Assembly (NCBI RefSeq): GCF_000590555.1
Contig: NC_022198.1
Location: forward strand, 1-64,000
DNA from: Corynebacterium argentoratense DSM 44202
GTDB lineage: Bacteria > Actinomycetota > Actinomycetes > Mycobacteriales > Mycobacteriaceae
Length of the DNA: 64,000 nt
Direction of reading: 5' to 3'
Below the pieces are notes generated by a model that made no database searches, had not been told where the DNA came from, and saw only the letters and a program-made list of their open reading frames with translations. Position 1 is the stretch's first letter. Each line of letters starts with the position of its first letter. The translations under genes and the position numbers were made by a program. Positions 1-12,096 of the stretch are shown piece after piece.

Positions 1-1638
1 GTGACAACAAACAATGAGGACCTGCGCGCCACCTGGACGCAGGCGCTCGACAACCTTGTCGCACTCGGCAACAACCCCCAATCCGGAATACCGCCACTGA
101 GCGCACAACTGCGCGCCATCGCCTCCATCGCAACACCCGTCGCCGTCATCCCCGGATTCTTCATCGTCTCCGTCCCCCATGCCTATGCACGCGACCAGCT
201 CGAAGGACAACTATCCCCCCACCTCGAAACAGTCCTCAGCCAACGCATGGGGCAACCCTGCGGACTCATCGTTCAAATCGCAGCAGCCGCCCAACCCACC
301 GAGGGCTACCACCCACAACCCACCGCACAGCCACACACCCAACACCCCGCAGCGCCAGTAGCGCCCACTGAACCTGCCCAACAACCCCAACCAACCCCCA
401 CCCCACAACCCTCAGACGCAACAGTTAACCCCGCATACTGGGACAACCTCCCGCTGCCCAACAACGGCGCACCAGCACAATCAACCCTCACCCCCGCACC
501 AGAACCCACACCTGAACCCGAACAACCAACCACCCCAGACACACCCACCATCTCCACCGTCACACAAGCAACAACCCCAACCCCCGCGGCGTCAACAAGC
601 GAAAACACACTTAACCCCAAATACACCTTTGACTCCTTCGTCAAAGGTCCCTCCAACGAATTCGCCCAAGCCGCAGCCTTCGCCGTAGCCGAAAGCCCCG
701 CAATCAACTACAACCCCCTATTCATCTGGGGCGGCTCCGGCCTCGGCAAAACCCACCTGCTGCACGCCGCCGGAAACTACGCCCAAGTGCTCCAACCCGG
801 CCTACGCATCCGCTACGTATCCAGCGAAGAATTCACCAACGACTACATCAACTCCGTCCGCGACGACCGCCAAGAAAGCTTCAAACGGCGCTACCGCAAC
901 CTCGACATCCTGATGGTTGACGACATCCAATTCCTCCAGGGTAAAGAGGGAACCCAGGAGGAATTTTTCCACACCTTCAACGCACTCCACCAGGCAAACA
1001 AACAAATCATCCTCTCCTCCGACCGACCCCCCAAGCAGCTCACCACCCTGACTGATCGCCTGCGCACTCGCTTCGAAGGTGGCCTGATCACCGACATTCA
1101 GCCACCAGACCTCGAAACACGCATCGCCATCCTGATGAAAAAAGCGGCCATCGACAACACCGTCGTTGGGCGCGACGTCCTGGAATTTATCGCCAGCTGT
1201 TTCGCCTCCTCCATTCGCGAACTCGAAGGCGCTTTGATCCGCATAGCCGCGTACTCTTCGCTGATCAACAAGCCCATCGACGTGGAACTGGCAAAAATCG
1301 CTCTGCGCGATATGATTCCCGGCGTCCGCAACGTTAAACCTGACGCCGCGACCATCATGGAAGCAACAGCCACCTACTTCAAGATTTCCCCTGATGCCCT
1401 CCGCGGCACAGGTAAAACACGTGCTGTTGCGCATGCGCGACAAATCGCCATGTACCTGTGCCGCGAGCTGACCGACCTTAGCCTGCCGAAGATTGGTGAA
1501 AACTTCGGAGGTAAAGACCACACCACCGTCATGTACGCCGATCGGAAAATCCGCAAAGAGATGACCGAGAAGCGCGACACCTACGACGAAATCCAGGAAA
1601 TCACCCAACAGATCATGAATCACGCGCCCTTGGGCTAG
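1..1638 (+). CDS. dnaA: Chromosomal replication initiator protein DnaA
   Basis: DnaA binds DnaA boxes at oriC and melts the origin in its ATP form. The 545-residue product has an N-terminal helicase-interaction domain (about 1-90), a long Pro/Thr/Gln-rich linker (about 95-200), an AAA+ core with Walker A GGSGLGKT near residue 245 and Walker B ILMVDDIQF, and a C-terminal DNA-binding domain with the DnaA signature GGKDHTTVMYADRK. The start is GTG at base 1, where the window begins, so any upstream RBS cannot be seen. The linker is longer than in Gram-negative DnaA, as is usual in actinobacteria. dnaN follows after an origin-like gap. Confidence 0.98.
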   Translation: MTTNNEDLRATWTQALDNLVALGNNPQSGIPPLSAQLRAIASIATPVAVIPGFFIVSVPHAYARDQLEGQLSPHLETVLSQRMGQPCGLIVQIAAAAQPTEGYHPQPTAQPHTQHPAAPVAPTEPAQQPQPTPTPQPSDATVNPAYWDNLPLPNNGAPAQSTLTPAPEPTPEPEQPTTPDTPTISTVTQATTPTPAASTSENTLNPKYTFDSFVKGPSNEFAQAAAFAVAESPAINYNPLFIWGGSGLGKTHLLHAAGNYAQVLQPGLRIRYVSSEEFTNDYINSVRDDRQESFKRRYRNLDILMVDDIQFLQGKEGTQEEFFHTFNALHQANKQIILSSDRPPKQLTTLTDRLRTRFEGGLITDIQPPDLETRIAILMKKAAIDNTVVGRDVLEFIASCFASSIRELEGALIRIAAYSSLINKPIDVELAKIALRDMIPGVRNVKPDAATIMEATATYFKISPDALRGTGKTRAVAHARQIAMYLCRELTDLSLPKIGENFGGKDHTTVMYADRKIRKEMTEKRDTYDEIQEITQQIMNHAPLG

Positions 1639-1657
1639 GACCACTTGAAGCCACGAG

Positions 1658-1690
1658 CGCCAGTAGGACACCGCTTCCTGCTGGCGTTTT
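1658..1690 (+). terminator. Rho-independent terminator after dnaA
   Basis: An inverted repeat with arms CGCCAG and CTGGCG is separated by a 17-base loop and followed by TTTT, 20 bases after the dnaA stop codon. It would separate dnaA transcription from the origin region. Confidence 0.6.
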
Positions 1691-2180
1691 GTGCTGCAAT
1701 GTGCATGTTTTCACAGTTTCCACAGAGTTATCCACAGGATTGTAACTACAGCTGTGTAATTAAGAGACCTTGATAACTTTCCTTGATTTTTCGAGTAACC
1801 ATGGCGGCTGTTGATAAACCACGCAAAAAGGTGGATAAAACGCTCAGTGGCTGGGGAAGAAATGTGTGAAAAACAGCAGGTCAGAAAGTTATCCACAGAT
1901 GAGCAGAATTATCCACAAACAATTCACAGCCCTACGCACAGCACGACACGCCGCAATACGCTGGGCAAACAGGCCTACATCCACAACACTCACAGGACTT
2001 ACTGCTACTACCAACTAAATTTCCCTAAAAACCTTAAGAGAAACGGGGTGTGTGTAATTCTCGCCCCAGATTCGCAAGGGAGCCGCTTTTTGAGATCACC
2101 GAAATGACAACAATCGCTTCACTGAGGTTGTCAGCCGCTGGCTGCAAACCTGTACACTTTTGTTGTTTACAAACCCATCT
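1691..2180. other. oriC-like region between dnaA and dnaN
   Basis: This non-coding stretch holds exact DnaA boxes TTATCCACA at 1728-1736, 1889-1897 and 1909-1917. One-mismatch boxes on the opposite strand lie at 1809-1817 and 1830-1838. An A/T-rich stretch follows around 2015-2042 and could be the unwinding element. The dnaA-dnaN gap is the usual actinobacterial origin, so oriC is the natural reading. The number of exact boxes is modest, and a denser cluster lies at 21960-22180. Confidence 0.8.
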
Positions 2181-2199
2181 ACGAGGAGCACGCCACACT

Positions 2200-3378
2200 A
2201 TGGACGCACAGGCAGTCGCGTTTCGAGTCTCTAAAGACGACCTGACCAGCGCAGTTTCTTGGGTTGCACGCAACCTGCCCTCGAAGCCCGCTCAGCCCGT
2301 GCTTCGCGCCATGGTAATTACAGCAACCGACGATGGACTCGAGCTTGCAGGTTTCGATTATGAGGTTTCCACCCAGGTAGCCATCCCTGCAGAGGTCTCT
2401 ACCCCGGGCCGAATTGCGGTTGCCGGCAAGCTCATTGCTGAAATTACATCCACCCTGCCCAACAAGCCCGTTGACCTGCATGTTGAGGGCAGCACTGCCT
2501 ACATCACATGTGGTTCTTCGCGCTTCGAATTGCCCACCATCCCGCTGGACGACTACCCGAAACTTCCAGACCTTCCAGAAGAAACAGGGCAGCTTGATTC
2601 CAAGTTGTTCACCCGTGCTGTCAACCAAGTAGCACTCGCAGCGGGCCGCGATGAGACACTGCCCATGCTTACAGGCGTGCACATCGAAATCGATGGAAAC
2701 AGCGTTTTGATGGCAGCAACTGACCGTTTCCGTCTTGCAGTCCGCCGCTTTGAATGGTCGCCGACCAACAGCTTCGTTAAAGCTAAACTCCTGGTGCCTG
2801 CAAAGACCCTCCAAGAGCACGCCCGCACGCTGGACAACGCGGACACCATCCACCTCGCGGTGGGCAACGGTGAGGAAATCTCCAGCGAAGGATTGTTCGG
2901 TATCGAGGCCGAAAGTCGTAAAACGACAACCCGCATGCTCAGCGCAGAATTTCCCAATTTTCAGCCGCTGCTCCCTAAGACCCACACGGCGATGGCCAGC
3001 GTTGAAATCGCACCTTTGGTGGACGCAATCCGCCGCGTGTCCTTGGTGACCGACCGCAATGCGCAGATCCGCATGGAGTTCTCCGAAGGACAGGTTATTT
3101 TGTCCGCGGGAGCCAGTGATTCCGGCCATGCCGAAGAAGTCGTGCCCTGCGCCTTTTCTGGCGAACCGCTGTTGATCGCCTTCAACCCTGGATACCTGAA
3201 GGAAGGTCTCGGCGTCATCAACACTGATCGTGTTGTTTTTGGTTTCACCCAGCCGTCGCGCCCTGCAATCCTCATCCCCGAGCCCGAGGAATTCCCCGTC
3301 GCTGGCGACGATGGTGTGTTTGCTACTCCGGACACTGATTTCACCTACCTGCTGATGCCCGTGCGCCTGCCGGGCTAG
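2200..3378 (+). CDS. dnaN: DNA polymerase III beta sliding clamp
   Basis: The beta clamp encircles DNA and tethers polymerase III; it also recruits other replication and repair proteins. The product is 392 residues, the usual length, and reads through as three clamp folds ending in the conserved YLLMPVRL tail. The reading frame is open from 2050, but I chose ATG 2200 because AGGAG at 2184-2188 is correctly spaced and the protein then starts just before the first clamp domain. It is followed after 13 bases by recF. Confidence 0.97.
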   Translation: MDAQAVAFRVSKDDLTSAVSWVARNLPSKPAQPVLRAMVITATDDGLELAGFDYEVSTQVAIPAEVSTPGRIAVAGKLIAEITSTLPNKPVDLHVEGSTAYITCGSSRFELPTIPLDDYPKLPDLPEETGQLDSKLFTRAVNQVALAAGRDETLPMLTGVHIEIDGNSVLMAATDRFRLAVRRFEWSPTNSFVKAKLLVPAKTLQEHARTLDNADTIHLAVGNGEEISSEGLFGIEAESRKTTTRMLSAEFPNFQPLLPKTHTAMASVEIAPLVDAIRRVSLVTDRNAQIRMEFSEGQVILSAGASDSGHAEEVVPCAFSGEPLLIAFNPGYLKEGLGVINTDRVVFGFTQPSRPAILIPEPEEFPVAGDDGVFATPDTDFTYLLMPVRLPG

Positions 3379-3391
3379 GCCCGAAACCCGC

Positions 3392-4600
3392 ATGCACCTG
3401 CGCAAACTCGAGCTAAGAAACTATCGGTCCTGGAGGGAGCTCAACCTAGAGCTCGCCCCAGGCGTCACCGTGCTCGTAGGCCGTAATGGTTTCGGCAAGA
3501 CCAACGTGGTCGAAGCCATCGGCTATCTTGCTCACCTGTCTTCACATCGCGTTCACAATGACGCCCCCTTGGTTCACGCGGGACACACTGCCGCCCGAGT
3601 GTCAGCAACAGCTGTCAATGGGGATCGAGAACTAACTGCGCATTTGCTCATCAAGGCGCAGGGGGCGAACAAAGCGCAGATCAATAGGACAAAAGTGGGC
3701 TCGCCCAGGGAAATCCTGGGAATTGTGAAGTCTATTTTGTTCGCGCCTGAGGACCTCGCCTTGGTTCGCGGCGAGCCCGAGCAGAGGAGACGCTACCTAG
3801 ACGAGGTTATTGCAACCCGATCGCCCAGGTTAGCTGGGGTGAAAGCTGACTACGATAAGGTTCTGCGCCAACGAAATGCACTTTTGCGCAACGCCTCCTA
3901 TGCGTTGCGGCGTGGCTATGAGGATGCCGATGGTCAGGCTGCTTTGACTACCCTCGACGCGTGGGATTCCAGGTTGGCCCAGCTAGGTGCCCAGGTGATA
4001 GCTGCGCGACTGAATGTGTTGAGTGAGCTTGAACCCCACATTCATTCGAGCTATGCCCGTTTGGCACCGGAATCGCGGCCGGCAAGGGTTCAATACAGTT
4101 CGAGTGTGCCGCTGGATGATGCGACCGATGCGGCGTTGATCGAGGCTGGGATGCTTACAGAATTATCTAAGCAACGACGTCGCGACATCGAAAGGGGGAT
4201 GAGCACTGTCGGGCCCCATCGCGATGACGTTGTTCTTTTGCTGGGTGATCACCCGGCTAAGGGTTTCGCAAGCCATGGGGAAACGTGGAGTTATGCGTTG
4301 GCCTTGCGCCTAGCGGTGTTTTTCCTGCTTCGCTCGGAGGGGACAGACCCCATTTTGATTCTCGATGATGTGTTCGCAGAGCTCGATGCTCAACGCCGCC
4401 GCAAACTTGTAGACATTGCGCTGGAGGCAGAGCAGGTCATCATCACCGCCGCAGTGGGGGAAGACATTCCCGATACATTGAACCCCACCGTGCACACGGT
4501 GCTGACGGAAACTGACAATGATGGCCGTTTTTCACTTCTTGGTGACCAAGTAGAAACCTCGGTTGAAGCTCAACCGGAAGAAGGTGCTGCTGATGAGTAG
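3392..4600 (+). CDS. recF: DNA replication/repair protein RecF
   Basis: RecF is an SMC-like ATPase that helps load RecA at gaps through RecFOR. The 402-residue product begins [14 protein letters not shown], has Walker [10 protein letters not shown] near residues 30-38, an ABC signature region near STVGPHRDD, and Walker [13 protein letters not shown] near residue 325. All are standard for the family. It lies 13 bases after dnaN and overlaps the next gene by 8 bases, so the three are probably co-transcribed. Confidence 0.97.
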   Translation: MHLRKLELRNYRSWRELNLELAPGVTVLVGRNGFGKTNVVEAIGYLAHLSSHRVHNDAPLVHAGHTAARVSATAVNGDRELTAHLLIKAQGANKAQINRTKVGSPREILGIVKSILFAPEDLALVRGEPEQRRRYLDEVIATRSPRLAGVKADYDKVLRQRNALLRNASYALRRGYEDADGQAALTTLDAWDSRLAQLGAQVIAARLNVLSELEPHIHSSYARLAPESRPARVQYSSSVPLDDATDAALIEAGMLTELSKQRRRDIERGMSTVGPHRDDVVLLLGDHPAKGFASHGETWSYALALRLAVFFLLRSEGTDPILILDDVFAELDAQRRRKLVDIALEAEQVIITAAVGEDIPDTLNPTVHTVLTETDNDGRFSLLGDQVETSVEAQPEEGAADE

Positions 4601-5198
4601 TGACACCGGCAGCGTGGATAACAACCAACAACCTGATCAAGATGGTGTGTCTGCTGCGTTCGCGCGTCTGATGCAGCAGGCCCAAGCGAAGCGCACAACG
4701 GATAGTAAGTCAGTTGGTGGAGCGCAACAGTCTTCCACACCTTGCGCAATGAAGGCGATGAAGGCGAGGAACGCAATGGATGCGGCAGCGGGTCGGTCGA
4801 GGCGCAGGCCCACGGGTAAAGATGGTCGAGCGTTGCCGTATCGACGTGATCCCCTGGCATTTGGTGTGACCCTTGAGCGGGAGATTAAGCGTCGGGGATG
4901 GAAAAAAGACATAGCGGGTGGTTGGGTGCATGCCCACTGGGATGAGTTGGTGGGGGAGAAAATAGCCCAACACACGCGCGTGGAGATGCTTAAAGATAAG
5001 CAATTATTTATCACCTGTGACAGCACCTCGTGGGCCAGTAACCTGCGGCTTATGCAGCGTCAGATTCTCCAGGTGATCGCTGAAAAAGTCGGCTCGGATG
5101 TGATTGTGGAATTGAAAATTTTCGGCCCTAAGGCTCCTAGTTGGCGCAAAGGTCCGTTGCACGTTAAAGGGCGTGGCCCGCGGGATACTTATGGATAG
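4593..5198 (+). CDS. dciA: DciA-family (DUF721) replicative helicase loader
   Basis: DciA/DUF721 proteins load the DnaB helicase in bacteria that lack DnaC or DnaI. The 201-residue product has a low-complexity N-terminal 85 residues and a C-terminal DUF721-like fold containing [13 protein letters not shown] and [17 protein letters not shown]. Position between recF and gyrB is the standard actinobacterial place for this gene. The frame is open from 4563, but ATG 4593 overlaps the recF stop by 8 bases and has AAGG upstream, giving translational coupling. Confidence 0.9.
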   Translation: MSSDTGSVDNNQQPDQDGVSAAFARLMQQAQAKRTTDSKSVGGAQQSSTPCAMKAMKARNAMDAAAGRSRRRPTGKDGRALPYRRDPLAFGVTLEREIKRRGWKKDIAGGWVHAHWDELVGEKIAQHTRVEMLKDKQLFITCDSTSWASNLRLMQRQILQVIAEKVGSDVIVELKIFGPKAPSWRKGPLHVKGRGPRDTYG

Positions 5199-5303
5199 GC
5201 GACCTGGGACAATCCACGAGATCCCCTATGAGAGGCCCGCAGACGCGTTCAAGTGCCTACCATGTGGGGGGTTATAGGGCGTGTACTATGGAGGGGTCTA
5301 TAA

Positions 5304-7418
<2,115 letters not shown>

Positions 7419-7435
7419 GACGTCTAAGAGCAACA

Positions 7436-7476
7436 AAAAGTGTGGGCCCAGGAAAATTTCCTGGGCCCACACTTTT
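7436..7476 (+). terminator. Strong hairpin terminator after gyrB
   Basis: Two perfectly complementary 20-base arms (7436-7455 and 7457-7476) form one long hairpin with A-rich 5' and T-rich 3' ends, so it should work in both directions. It follows the gyrB stop by 17 bases. From 7477 to 7636 I see no gene; there is only an A/C-rich spacer. Confidence 0.9.
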
Positions 7477-7636
7477 ATATCGACTGTGGTTGCGATTCTT
7501 CCGCCACAGTAACGCCACCTACTCAAGCGAGTTAACAACAGTCACTGTAATCACAACAGCCCCAAATTTAACACGTGTAACATTTTGGGGCAAACGGCGA
7601 TAACACTAAATGGGGGTAAAGGCTCACACCTCGCCG

Positions 7637-7930
7637 TTAAACCTCATCATTGATCCGAGCGAAAACTTCTCCAGCGACACGCGCAAACACTCGATTCGCG
7701 CCGCTTAGGGGCTCGAGCAAAACAATCGCCTGCTCCAAAGATTTGCGTGCAGCCCGCACAGATTGAAACACAGGAACACCATCAAACTGGGCACCAGTAA
7801 CAGCCGCAGCTGCAGCAACAAATCCATAGTCAACAACACTGACTCGTTCACTGCGGCAGACCTCATCAGCGATGAGCAATAATTGCTCGGCTGACAGGCT
7901 GCGTGAAGACGACATATTAAGAGAATCCAT
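7637..7930 (-). CDS. Doc/Fic-like protein with degenerate Fic motif (toxin-like)
   Basis: The product of about 97 residues aligns by eye with Doc (death-on-curing) toxins: an N-terminal SAEQLLLIADEVCRSE helix, VVDYGFVAAAAAVTGAQ in place of the Doc LLxSALARPQ region, and a C-terminal LEPLSGANRVFARVAGEVF. In active Doc the last part is H-x-F-x-D-G-N-K-R-T-A. Here His is Glu and Asp, Lys and Arg are replaced, while one Asn remains, so kinase/AMP-transfer activity is unlikely. It follows an RHH antitoxin-like gene and overlaps it, the order typical of phd-doc-like pairs. Start is uncertain: ATG 7930, ATG 7915 and GTG 7936 are all possible and none has a strong RBS. A TA-derived pair is my inference. 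Confidence 0.6.
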   Translation of the reverse strand: MDSLNMSSSRSLSAEQLLLIADEVCRSERVSVVDYGFVAAAAAVTGAQFDGVPVFQSVRAARKSLEQAIVLLEPLSGANRVFARVAGEVFARINDEV

Positions 7931-8153
7931 CGTCACCGACCCCGCCCTCAGCCGCTCGCAAACGCCGATCCATCACGGAATAACCCGGAACCAATTCACG
8001 TGCAAGATCAGCAACCTGCGCATCCTCAAGCATGCGAGTCGCCTGAGCAACAATTGAACGCACAACAGCCTCATGCTTACTCGTGCCCATTGACTGAGCC
8101 AACAAAGCCAAAGCCCGTCCCTGCGATGCAGACAACCTCAACGTCATAGCCAT
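7917..8153 (-). CDS. Ribbon-helix-helix antitoxin-like DNA-binding protein
   Basis: The 78-residue product starts MAMTLRLSASQGRALALLAQ and continues SKHEAVVRSIVAQAT, the strand-helix-helix pattern of CopG/RHH proteins such as CopG-type antitoxins. It precedes and overlaps the Doc-like gene, so it is probably its antitoxin and autorepressor. The frame is open to 8216, but ATG 8153 places the start just before the RHH strand; a second ATG lies two codons later. Downstream of this gene on the other strand, 8220-8374 holds the gyrA leader with a possible -10 TAGAAT near 8284. Confidence 0.7.
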   Translation of the reverse strand: MAMTLRLSASQGRALALLAQSMGTSKHEAVVRSIVAQATRMLEDAQVADLARELVPGYSVMDRRLRAAEGGVGDDGFS

Positions 8154-8374
8154 AGTCGCCAGACTACCCCCAACAACCGCAACAGTGATACCACAGTGAT
8201 ACCAACGCGGCGTCATAAATTAAAAAATTGGCCCATAAAAGGCCACATGCCCCCTCAGAGCCACTGAAGCCACCCACAACAGAGTAGAATCAACCGGGTA
8301 CACGCGGGCCTACGAAGCGGCAACACACTACCGCCACCCACAGGTTCGAGACAACAAAACCAGAAGGGAATCGC

Positions 8375-10930
8375 GTGAGCGACAACACCTCCGATTCACT
8401 CTTTGACCGCATCGAACCCATTGACATCAATGAGGAGATGCAGTCCAGCTACATCGACTACGCCATGAGCGTCATCGTCGGCCGTGCACTACCCGAGGTC
8501 CGCGACGGCCTCAAACCCGTGCACCGGCGCGTGCTCTACGCCATGTACGACAACGGCTACCGCCCCGACCGCTCCTACGTGAAGTCCGCGAAGCCCGTTG
8601 CTGACACTATGGGTAACTACCACCCCCACGGCGATAGTGCCATCTACGACACCCTGGTGCGCATGGCTCAGCCGTGGTCGATGCGCTACCCGCTGGTCGA
8701 TGGCCAAGGTAACTTCGGCTCCCGCGGTAACGACGGCCCCGCCGCCATGCGTTACACCGAGTGCCGCATGACACCCCTGGCCATGGAAATGGTCCGCGAC
8801 ATCCGCGAAAACACCGTCGAATTCCAACCCAACTACGACGGTAAAACCCAAGAGCCCACCATTCTGCCCTCGCGCGTACCCAACCTGCTGATGAACGGTT
8901 CCGGTGGTATCGCCGTCGGCATGGCCACCAACATTCCCCCGCACAACCTGCGGGAATTGGCCGACGCTATCTTCTGGATGCTCGAAAACTACGATGCTGA
9001 TGACGCCGCGGCGCTCGAAGCATGCATGAAATACATCAAGGGTCCCGATTTCCCGACCGCCGGACTCATCGTTGGCGACCAAGGGATCAAGGACGCCTAC
9101 ACCACCGGCCGCGGTTCCATCCGCATGCGCGGTGTGACCTCCATTGAGGAGGAAGGCAACCGCCAAACCATCGTCATTACCGAGCTGCCGTACCAGGTCA
9201 ACCCAGATAACCTTATCCACAACATTGCCGACCAGGTCAACCAGGGCAAGCTTGCCGGTATCGCCAAGATTGAGGACGAATCCTCCGACCGCGTCGGCAT
9301 GCGCATCGTCGTCACCCTCAAGCGTGACGCAGTGCCGCGCGTGGTGCTCAACAACCTGTACAAGCACTCCCAGCTGCAAACCAGCTTCGGCGCCAACATG
9401 CTCTCCATCGTCGATGGTGTGCCCCGCACCCTGCGCATCGATCAGATGATTCGCTACTACGTGGCGCACCAGATCGACGTCATTATCCGCCGCACCCAAT
9501 ACCGCCTGGATGAGGCCGAAAAGCGCGCCCACATCTTGCGTGGTTTGGTCAAGGCGCTGGATATGCTGGACGAGGTCATCGCCTTGATCCGTCGTAGCCC
9601 CACTGTCGACGATGCTCGCGCGGGCCTGATCGACCTTCTGGATATTGACGACATTCAGGCAGACGCCATCCTGGCGATGCAGCTGCGTCGCCTCGCAGCT
9701 CTCGAGCGCCAGAAGATCGTTGACGAGTTGGCGGAAATCGAGATCGAAATCGCTGACCTCAAGGACATCCTGGCCCGTCCCGAACGCCAGCGTGCCATCG
9801 TTCGCGATGAGCTTGCAGAGATCGTGGAGAAGTACGGCGATGACCGTCGCACTCAAATCGTTGCAGCCTCCGGTGAGGTCACCGAAGAAGACCTCATCGC
9901 TCGCGAGAACGTCGTCGTCACCATCACCTCCACCGGTTACGCAAAGCGCACCAAGGTGGATCTCTACCGCAACCAGAAGCGCGGCGGCAAGGGTGTGCGT
10001 GGTGCAGAGCTGAAGCAGGACGACGTGGTTCGCCACTTCTTCGTTTGCTCGACACACGACTGGATCTTGTTCTTCACCAACTTCGGTCGTGTCTACCGAC
10101 TCAAGGCGTACGAACTACCCGAGGCCTCCCGCACAGCTCGCGGCCAGCACGTCGCTAACCTGCTGGAATTCCAGCCCGGCGAGCAAATCGCACAGGTTAT
10201 CCAGCTGCAGACTTATGAAGACGCCCCCTACCTGGTGCTGGCCACCGCGCAAGGTCGCGTCAAGAAGTCCCGCCTGTCCGACTACGACTCGGCTCGTTCC
10301 GGTGGACTCATCGCCATCAACCTCAACGAAGGCGACTCGCTCATCGGTGCAGTTCTGTGCTCTGCCGACGACGATCTGCTGTTGGTCTCTGAAGAAGGCC
10401 AAGCAATTCGCTTCACCGCTAATGACGACACTCTGCGCCCCATGGGTCGCTCCACCGCGGGCGTCAAGGGTATGCGTTTCCGCGGCGAAGACCAGATGCT
10501 CGCCATGAGTGTTGTTCGCGAAGACTCCTACCTACTGGTTGCAACCTCCGGCGGTTACGGCAAGCGCACCGAACTGTCCGAGTACCCGGTGAAGGGACGT
10601 GGCGGCCTCGGTGTCGTGACCTTCAAGTACACCCCGAAGCGCGGAAAGCTCATTGGCGCAATTGTCGTGTCCAATGACGATGAGATCTTCGCAATTACCA
10701 CTGCCGGTGGAGTGATCCGCACCGAAGTTAACCAGATTCGACCCTCTTCCCGTCAGACAATGGGTGTTCGCCTGGTCAACCTCGAAAAGGGTGTTGAACT
10801 TCTAGCGATCGACCGCAACGTAGAGCAGGAAAACGAAGAAATTGAAGCTGAGGTAGCTGCCGTCGAGCAGGCCGCAACGCTAGACGGTGCTGCTGAGGCT
10901 AAGGACGCCGACGACAAGGGTGACGCTTAA
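8375..10930 (+). CDS. gyrA: DNA gyrase subunit A
   Basis: GyrA cuts and rejoins DNA in the gyrase cycle. The 851-residue product has the winged-helix and tower region with the active-site Tyr in [10 protein letters not shown] (about residue 127), the quinolone-resistance segment [17 protein letters not shown] with Ser at the usual site, the GyrA box QRGGKGVRG, and a C-terminal beta-pinwheel, ending in an acidic tail. The start is GTG with AGAAGGG upstream. It overlaps the following membrane protein gene by one base. Confidence 0.98.
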   Translation: MSDNTSDSLFDRIEPIDINEEMQSSYIDYAMSVIVGRALPEVRDGLKPVHRRVLYAMYDNGYRPDRSYVKSAKPVADTMGNYHPHGDSAIYDTLVRMAQPWSMRYPLVDGQGNFGSRGNDGPAAMRYTECRMTPLAMEMVRDIRENTVEFQPNYDGKTQEPTILPSRVPNLLMNGSGGIAVGMATNIPPHNLRELADAIFWMLENYDADDAAALEACMKYIKGPDFPTAGLIVGDQGIKDAYTTGRGSIRMRGVTSIEEEGNRQTIVITELPYQVNPDNLIHNIADQVNQGKLAGIAKIEDESSDRVGMRIVVTLKRDAVPRVVLNNLYKHSQLQTSFGANMLSIVDGVPRTLRIDQMIRYYVAHQIDVIIRRTQYRLDEAEKRAHILRGLVKALDMLDEVIALIRRSPTVDDARAGLIDLLDIDDIQADAILAMQLRRLAALERQKIVDELAEIEIEIADLKDILARPERQRAIVRDELAEIVEKYGDDRRTQIVAASGEVTEEDLIARENVVVTITSTGYAKRTKVDLYRNQKRGGKGVRGAELKQDDVVRHFFVCSTHDWILFFTNFGRVYRLKAYELPEASRTARGQHVANLLEFQPGEQIAQVIQLQTYEDAPYLVLATAQGRVKKSRLSDYDSARSGGLIAINLNEGDSLIGAVLCSADDDLLLVSEEGQAIRFTANDDTLRPMGRSTAGVKGMRFRGEDQMLAMSVVREDSYLLVATSGGYGKRTELSEYPVKGRGGLGVVTFKYTPKRGKLIGAIVVSNDDEIFAITTAGGVIRTEVNQIRPSSRQTMGVRLVNLEKGVELLAIDRNVEQENEEIEAEVAAVEQAATLDGAAEAKDADDKGDA

Positions 10931-11286
10931 TGGCAAACACCCGAGTACTCGTGCGGCGCATTGCACCTGTCTCAGCCTTCAGGACGGCCTTAGCACTGTC
11001 TCTGGCAGGGCTAGCGGCGTGGATGATCTGTGTCGTGCTGCTGTACTTCGGCCTCGATGCCGCTGGCATCTGGGCGAAGGTGAATTCCATCATTGGTGGT
11101 ACCGGTGGATCCCAGGTGGTGGGCTTCGGTGTGGTCATCAGCGTCGCAGCCATCCTGGGTGTGCTGATGTCGGTGTTGTTCATTGTGTTGGCCCCCCTGA
11201 CAGCGGTCATGTACAACGCCATCGTCGACCTATTCGGTGGCGTGAGCGTGACACTGTCAGAACAACCGCGAGGTAAACGCCTTTAA
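10930..11286 (+). CDS. DUF3566 transmembrane protein
   Basis: The 118-residue protein has two clear membrane segments (AFRTALALSLAGLAAWMICV and about residues 60-90) and the VRRIAPVSAF start seen in DUF3566 proteins, which follow gyrA in many actinobacteria. Its ATG overlaps the gyrA TAA, so it is translationally coupled to gyrA. I know of no established function; membrane location is inferred from sequence. Confidence 0.9.
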   Translation: MANTRVLVRRIAPVSAFRTALALSLAGLAAWMICVVLLYFGLDAAGIWAKVNSIIGGTGGSQVVGFGVVISVAAILGVLMSVLFIVLAPLTAVMYNAIVDLFGGVSVTLSEQPRGKRL

Positions 11287-11308
11287 GCGGTTTAAAAAGC
11301 TTTAAAAA

Positions 11309-11353
11309 CCATCCACTAGCAGGCGATTTGCTTTGTATGGTGGATGGGGTTTA
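11309..11353 (+). terminator. Probable terminator of the gyrA operon
   Basis: The arms CCATCCAC (11309-11316) and GTGGATGG (11340-11347) flank a 23-base loop and are followed by GGTTTAAAG, a short T-run. It lies between the DUF3566 gene and tRNA-Ile. Confidence 0.5.
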
Positions 11354-11372
11354 AAGTTATATCTCGTTCCCA

Positions 11373-11446
11373 GGGCCTATAGCTCAGTCGGTTAGAGCGC
11401 ATCGCTGATAACGATGAGGTCGCAAGTTCGATTCTTGCTAGGCCCA
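11373..11446 (+). tRNA. tRNA-Ile (GAT)
   Basis: The acceptor arms GGGCCTA and TAGGCCC pair perfectly, the D-arm and the T-loop TTCGATT are present, and the anticodon loop CTGATAAC gives anticodon GAT. No CCA is encoded. It is followed after 11 bases by tRNA-Ala, the usual pairing. Confidence 0.95.
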
Positions 11447-11457
11447 CGCAGGGACAA

Positions 11458-11530
11458 GGGGCATTAGCTCAATTGGTAGAGCATCTGCTTTGCAAGCAGA
11501 AGGTCAGGAGTTCGATTCTCCTATGCTCCA
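11458..11530 (+). tRNA. tRNA-Ala (TGC), integration target
   Basis: The acceptor arms GGGGCAT and ATGCTCC pair with one G-U, and the anticodon loop CTTTGCAAG gives TGC. No CCA is encoded. The 3' part from 11509 is repeated at 19409-19430, so the gene was the target of the island and its 3' end was restored by the island's copy. The mature gene appears intact. Confidence 0.95.
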
Positions 11531-11553
11531 CAGAATGAAACCGGTCTATCTTC
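11509..11553. repeat. attL: left 45-bp direct repeat
   Basis: It is identical to 19409-19453. It starts in the T-arm of tRNA-Ala, runs through the 3' end and into the following terminator stem. Beyond the exact 45 bases the two copies stay similar through the rest of the hairpin (the TAGGCCGGTTTTTTCATGCC part), so the ancestral shared region was longer. Confidence 0.9.
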
Positions 11554-11573
11554 CCAGGTAGGCCGGTTTTTTC
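11537..11573 (+). terminator. Terminator after tRNA-Ala
   Basis: The arms AAACCGG and CCGGTTT, extended by CTA/TAG pairs, end in a run of six T. An equivalent hairpin is found in the attR copy at 19437-19473. Confidence 0.8.
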
Positions 11574-11604
11574 ATGCCATGACAAGGCCACAAACACCCC
11601 ATTT

Positions 11605-11624
11605 TGACATCAATTTGACATCAC
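11605..11624. repeat. Putative left integrase arm-type site
   Basis: TGACATCAATTTGACATCAC contains TTGACATCA-like units in tandem and recurs exactly, in the same orientation, at 19286-19305 near the other end. Short tandem repeats placed about 50-120 bases inside each att core fit tyrosine-integrase arm sites. From 11625 to 11724 I see no gene. Confidence 0.55.
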
Positions 11625-11724
11625 CCCCACAAAAGAAAACCCCGGCCGGTGCGAAGGAAACACCAACCGGGGAGAACTTAGACAACAGTCATACCTACAC
11701 AGACAACACTACAGGCACCGCGAC

Positions 11725-11946
11725 CTAATCCAAGATGCCATTAACACGAGCCACGAACTCAAGCCACTCACGACGCTCCGCACCAACCTTGGCCGTCGCC
11801 TCCGCAAGCTCCAAATTCGCCTCCTTCCGCTCATGGTAAGCCATCACAGCATTGAGATCAGTGAACATAGACACCAACCGCGCCTGCACCTTATCCAAAT
11901 GCTCCAACTGCTCCGCAGCAGCCTTATTAATATCGTGCAAATTCAT
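11725..11946 (-). CDS. Small helical protein downstream of capsid gene
   Basis: The 73-residue product is rich in Ala, Glu and Lys with heptad-like spacing (AAAEQLEHLDKVQARLVSM, YHERKEANLELAEATAKV), so it is probably a coiled coil. I do not recognise a family. ATG 11946 was chosen because AGGAGG lies 7-12 bases upstream; the frame is open to 11973. It is the last gene of the minus-strand run, after the capsid gene, and could be a capsid-associated protein, but that is inference from position. Confidence 0.7.
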   Translation of the reverse strand: MNLHDINKAAAEQLEHLDKVQARLVSMFTDLNAVMAYHERKEANLELAEATAKVGAERREWLEFVARVNGILD

Positions 11947-12096
11947 TAACAAACGCCTCCTAAAGCGTCTCAAACACCACGTAAGCCCACAAAACCCCAG
12001 ACCCGTACATTATGTGAGCGTCAATGCCCTCGGCTTTCCTGAGGAGTAGGGGGTGGGGGTTATCCCCGTGGGTGTTGTGGTGGTGGTTCATGGTTG

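Noticed and set aside
802..1671. A 289-codon antisense frame across dnaA
   Set aside because: It lies opposite a certain gene in high-GC coding sequence and has no recognisable domain.
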